A DNA stretch of 64,000 nucleotides from Clostridia bacterium. Its GTDB lineage: Bacteria > Bacillota > Clostridia > TANB77 > CAG-508. Positions 61,237 through 64,000 of the stretch are shown in pieces. The position numbers and the translations under genes were made by a program. The DNA is taken from contig JAFXPH010000015.1 in NCBI GenBank assembly GCA_017528085.1, forward strand, positions 1-64,000, in the 5' to 3' direction. Numbering within the stretch: the first letter of the stretch is position 1; every line of letters begins with the position of its first letter. The notes beneath the pieces were generated by a model that searched no databases, was not told where the DNA came from, and worked only from the letters and a program-made list of their open reading frames with translations.

Positions 61237-62529
61237 TTATTTACATTTTGTTATGGACAAACTTCTCTTTGCTAATTCCTCATATCTTTCTTTTTTGTCT
61301 CTTATTTTTACATCTAATTCTGGTAGTATTCCAAAATTAGCATTCATTGGTTGAAATTTTTCATTTGGAGTACTAATATAATCTGCTAGTACCCCTATCA
61401 TTGTTCTTTTATCAAACACTACTTTATCTTCATTTAAATATTTATTTGCAGCATTAATTCCTGCGACAAGTCCTGAAGAAATTGATTCTACATATCCTTC
61501 TACTCCAGTTATTTGACCTGCAAAATAAATGTTGTTATTACTTTTTAAGTTATATGTGTTATCTAATAACTTAGTAGAGTTTATAAAAGTATTTTTATGC
61601 ATTACTCCATACTTAACAAAATTAGCATCTTTAAGTCCAGGTATTAATGAAAATACTCTCTTTTGTTCTCCAAATTTTAGATTAGTTTGAAATCCTACCA
61701 TATTAAATAATGTAGCATTTGAATCGTCTTGTCTTAATTGAACTAAAGCATATGGTCTTCTACCTGTTCTTGGATCATCAAATCCAACTGGTTTAAGAGG
61801 ACCAAATCTTAATGTCTCTGCTCCTCTTTTTGCCATTATCTCTATTGGCATACAGCCTTCAAATATCTCTTTCTTCTCAAAATCATGAAGTGTTACTATT
61901 TCCGCATTTATTAGTTCATTATAGAATACTTCATATTCTTCCTTATTCATTGGTAAATTGATATATGAGTTATCTCCCATTTTTCCATATCTATCACCAA
62001 AGAACGCAATATTCATATCTATAGAATCTTTTTCTATTATTGGAGCTGCGGCATCATAAAAGTAAAGCTTATTTTCTCCAATAAGCTTTGCTATTTCTTC
62101 TGCCATTTTATCTGATGTAAGTGGTCCAGTTGCAATAACAGTTATTTCATCATTATTTATATGTGAAACTTCTTCCCTAATAATTTCAATATTAGGATTT
62201 TTTTCTATCTCTTCTGTAACTCTTTTTGCAAATTCTTCTCTGTCTACTGCCAAAGCTTGACCTGCTGGTACTCTTGTTTCATCTGCTATTCTAATTAGTA
62301 AAGAATCTAATATTCTTAGTTCTTCTTTTAATAAACCACATGCATTTGTTAACAAATTTGACTTGAATGAATTACTACAAACTATTTCTGCTAAATTAGA
62401 ATTAGAATGTGCTGGAGAATAATTCTCCGGCTTCATTTCAAATAATTTTACTTTTATTCCTTTTTTTGCAATTTGGTAAGCAGCTTCACATCCAGCCAAG
62501 CCACCTCCTATAACACTTATACTATCCAT
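61237..62529 (-). CDS. trmFO: FAD/folate-dependent tRNA (uracil-54-C5) methyltransferase TrmFO
   Basis: Methylates U54 of the tRNA T-loop using methylenetetrahydrofolate and FAD. 430 aa from the ATG at 62529, which has AAGGA 7 nt upstream (an in-frame start at 62562 has none). FAD-binding SVIGGGLAGCEAAYQIAK, the catalytic-loop Cys in EIVCSNSFKSN and the C-terminal GQITGVEGYVES are all present. In many Firmicutes it follows topA; here it lies inside the coiled-coil cluster, 10 bp after the partial gene. Confidence 0.93.
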   Translation of the reverse strand: MDSISVIGGGLAGCEAAYQIAKKGIKVKLFEMKPENYSPAHSNSNLAEIVCSNSFKSNLLTNACGLLKEELRILDSLLIRIADETRVPAGQALAVDREEFAKRVTEEIEKNPNIEIIREEVSHINNDEITVIATGPLTSDKMAEEIAKLIGENKLYFYDAAAPIIEKDSIDMNIAFFGDRYGKMGDNSYINLPMNKEEYEVFYNELINAEIVTLHDFEKKEIFEGCMPIEIMAKRGAETLRFGPLKPVGFDDPRTGRRPYALVQLRQDDSNATLFNMVGFQTNLKFGEQKRVFSLIPGLKDANFVKYGVMHKNTFINSTKLLDNTYNLKSNNNIYFAGQITGVEGYVESISSGLVAGINAANKYLNEDKVVFDKRTMIGVLADYISTPNEKFQPMNANFGILPELDVKIRDKKERYEELAKRSLSITKCK

Positions 62530-62539
62530 TTTAACTTCC

Positions 62540-64000
62540 TTATATCTCTTGTTCTGGTCCATGGTTATCAGCTTTTTTATCTACTTGATTTCCAGCATTT
62601 TTAGCATTTGCTTCGCCCGTTTTATTTTTCTCAGTAATTAAATCTGATTCTTGTAGTTTTCCTGTTGCCCCTTCAACTTTAAGAATCTCATTAAAATCAC
62701 CTACTGTTTCTTGATTTTCTTTATCTAATGGGTCTTTTTTATCCTCAGCAGGTAAGCTATTTTCCTCTGCTTTTGTTTCTTTTTCTCCTTTACCTGTTAT
62801 ACTATTAATAAAACTAAAGAATCCTCTTTTAATTCTATTAAATACACTTTCTTTTGCTGGTAAATTATTGTTCTCACTTTCTTGATGTACATTATCACTT
62901 GCTGATGATGTTGTATCACTACCTTCGCTATTTGTAGCACCAGCAGTTACAAAAGTTTCATTTGATTGATTTTCTTTAGAACCAATATTACTTGAAGCAT
63001 CTTGCTCATTAGATTTATTTCCTAGATTATTTGATTCTTGTCCATCAATCTTCTTGCCTTCTGCATCTAGTTGTGGTGGTTCAGCAACATTCATATGTTG
63101 TCCATTTTTATCCAAAACATCTTTAGACTCTTTATCTGAAATAGGTTTCTTTGATAAATCTTCCTGTCTCTCTGCTGCCATTTCCACAAGAGCTTTGTTT
63201 TGACCTTCGACATCGACAGTCATATCTTCTTGCCTACGTTCAATTTCAGTTTTTGTTCCTTCCGAATCAGTAATTGTTTTTGCACTCTCAGCCTGTTCTC
63301 TAGCTTGTCTCTCCTTAAATGCTTTATTTTTTGCCATATTTCCAGCCATTCTTGCTTCATATTCTTGTCTTTCTTGTTTTACTAATTCTTTATGTCTTTC
63401 AGCTGTAATCTCACTTTCAGACTGTATATGTTGGCTTATATAAGTTGCATCTTGAGTATCTACTGAGTTGTATATTTGTTTTATCTTGCGTTCATTACGA
63501 GCAACCTCATCATTTCTAGCAATAACAATTCTTGCAATTAATTTCTTTCTCTTTTGAATATCGCCTTTTTGTTCCTCTGGTGTTAGATTTTTAGTTTCAC
63601 TTCTGAAATTATAAAATCTCTCAAAAGTATCATCTCCTATTTCCATACCTAAAGCTATATCTTGTGCATCTGGATCTCTTGAATCCAAATTTTTATACAT
63701 TGTAATGTTTGAACTAATTCTTGAAATAATTCCTGGTGCTAAAAATTTAGCAGTCTCTGGATCTTGTTCTTTAAGAGCATCACAAATATCCAATAAAGTT
63801 GATACAATATACTTATCTTTATCTTTCTCTTTTCTTAAATAAGCTTGAGATGATATCTCTGTAAAAAGTCTTTCAGCTATTTCTTTTGATGTACCATAAA
63901 CACTTAAGCCTTGGATTTTATGAAACGCTCTATCTCTTTGTTCGATTTGTTTTGATGTTCTAGTATGGTGTTTATCAACTCTACCTTCGAATTCTTTTAC
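62540..64000 (-). CDS. uncharacterised charged protein, 5' end beyond the window
   Basis: The frame stays open to position 64000, so the gene is partial; at least 486 residues are visible and the true start is outside. The visible part starts inside a charged region (REKDKDKYIVSTLLDICDALKE without the first residues). It continues with helical Lys/Arg/Glu stretches (RHKELVKQERQEYEARMAGN), then a long Ser/Asn/Glu/Asp low-complexity linker, a short amphipathic segment FNRIKRGFFSFINSITGKG, and an acidic tail. No family recognised. Upstream of trmFO with a 10-bp gap, so probably co-transcribed. Style resembles the 452-aa and 1246-aa proteins. Confidence 0.72.
   Translation of the reverse strand, partial: VKEFEGRVDKHHTRTSKQIEQRDRAFHKIQGLSVYGTSKEIAERLFTEISSQAYLRKEKDKDKYIVSTLLDICDALKEQDPETAKFLAPGIISRISSNITMYKNLDSRDPDAQDIALGMEIGDDTFERFYNFRSETKNLTPEEQKGDIQKRKKLIARIVIARNDEVARNERKIKQIYNSVDTQDATYISQHIQSESEITAERHKELVKQERQEYEARMAGNMAKNKAFKERQAREQAESAKTITDSEGTKTEIERRQEDMTVDVEGQNKALVEMAAERQEDLSKKPISDKESKDVLDKNGQHMNVAEPPQLDAEGKKIDGQESNNLGNKSNEQDASSNIGSKENQSNETFVTAGATNSEGSDTTSSASDNVHQESENNNLPAKESVFNRIKRGFFSFINSITGKGEKETKAEENSLPAEDKKDPLDKENQETVGDFNEILKVEGATGKLQESDLITEKNKTGEANAKNAGNQVDKKADNHGPEQEI

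Noticed and set aside
62540..63793. Treating the rightmost protein as complete from a TTG at 63793
   Set aside because: The frame stays open from 63793 to the right edge without a stop codon and the upstream residues continue the same charged helix, so the gene is partial and its start lies outside.
1..64000. tRNA, rRNA, CRISPR arrays and IS elements
   Set aside because: No cloverleaf-like sequence, spaced identical repeats or transposase was found. The repeats seen are inside coding regions with in-frame periods.

Overview
The window is a 64 kb piece of a very AT-rich, low-GC Gram-positive (Firmicutes, class Clostridia) chromosome. The evidence is a divIB-DUF881-DUF881-sbp-ftsA-ftsZ division cluster, a V/A-type ATPase operon, dnaG-rpoD, a CarD-family regulator, strong AGGAGG ribosome binding sites and sigma-A promoters with a near-invariant 17-bp spacer. 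Asn/Thr-rich linkers, a BspA-like repeat protein and a cohesin/dockerin pair suggest an animal-gut lineage. I cannot fix the genus by eye. There are no rRNA genes, tRNAs, CRISPR arrays, transposases or phage genes. Only clpE and a putative metallopeptidase lie on the + strand.

Layout. 0.1-2.5 kb: clpE. 2.5-7.1 kb: secreted NlpC/P60 hydrolase, aspS, membrane-anchored FGE-like protein. 7.2-8.5 kb: rplU-rpmA with a leader, and an orphan 146-aa gene. 8.6-13.7 kb: dnaG-rpoD (sigma factor with a large Lys/Glu repeat extension), CarD-like regulator, dut. 13.8-16.7 kb: rpsF-ssb-rpsR and a pilin-like BspA surface protein with an (Asn-Thr-Thr)16 linker. 16.7-17.2 kb: a GC-rich one-gene membrane-protein cassette. 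17.2-25.3 kb: nine-gene V-type ATPase operon. 25.4-33.6 kb: ftsZ, ftsA, the sbp/DUF881/divIB group, an HD hydrolase and topB. 33.7-36.9 kb: a wall-anchored cohesin protein beside a papain-like protease carrying a dockerin. 37.2-38.3 kb: HExxH protein. 38.3-44.6 kb: ogg, transglutaminase-like gene, addB, pgeF. 44.6-50.7 kb: plsX-acpP and rnc-radical SAM, split by an ECF sigma/anti-sigma/secreted SH3-like module. 50.9-55.5 kb: rpsL-rpsG-fusA-tuf. 55.5-64.0 kb: unrecognised, highly charged coiled-coil proteins around trmFO, the last running off the right edge.

Most of the window is housekeeping (translation, replication, division, ion transport). The accessory interest is in the surface proteins, the GC-rich cassette, the sigma-factor extension, the inserted ECF module and the uncharacterised coiled-coil cluster. 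Promoters and terminators were read by eye. All functional calls come from recognised motifs, not from database searches.
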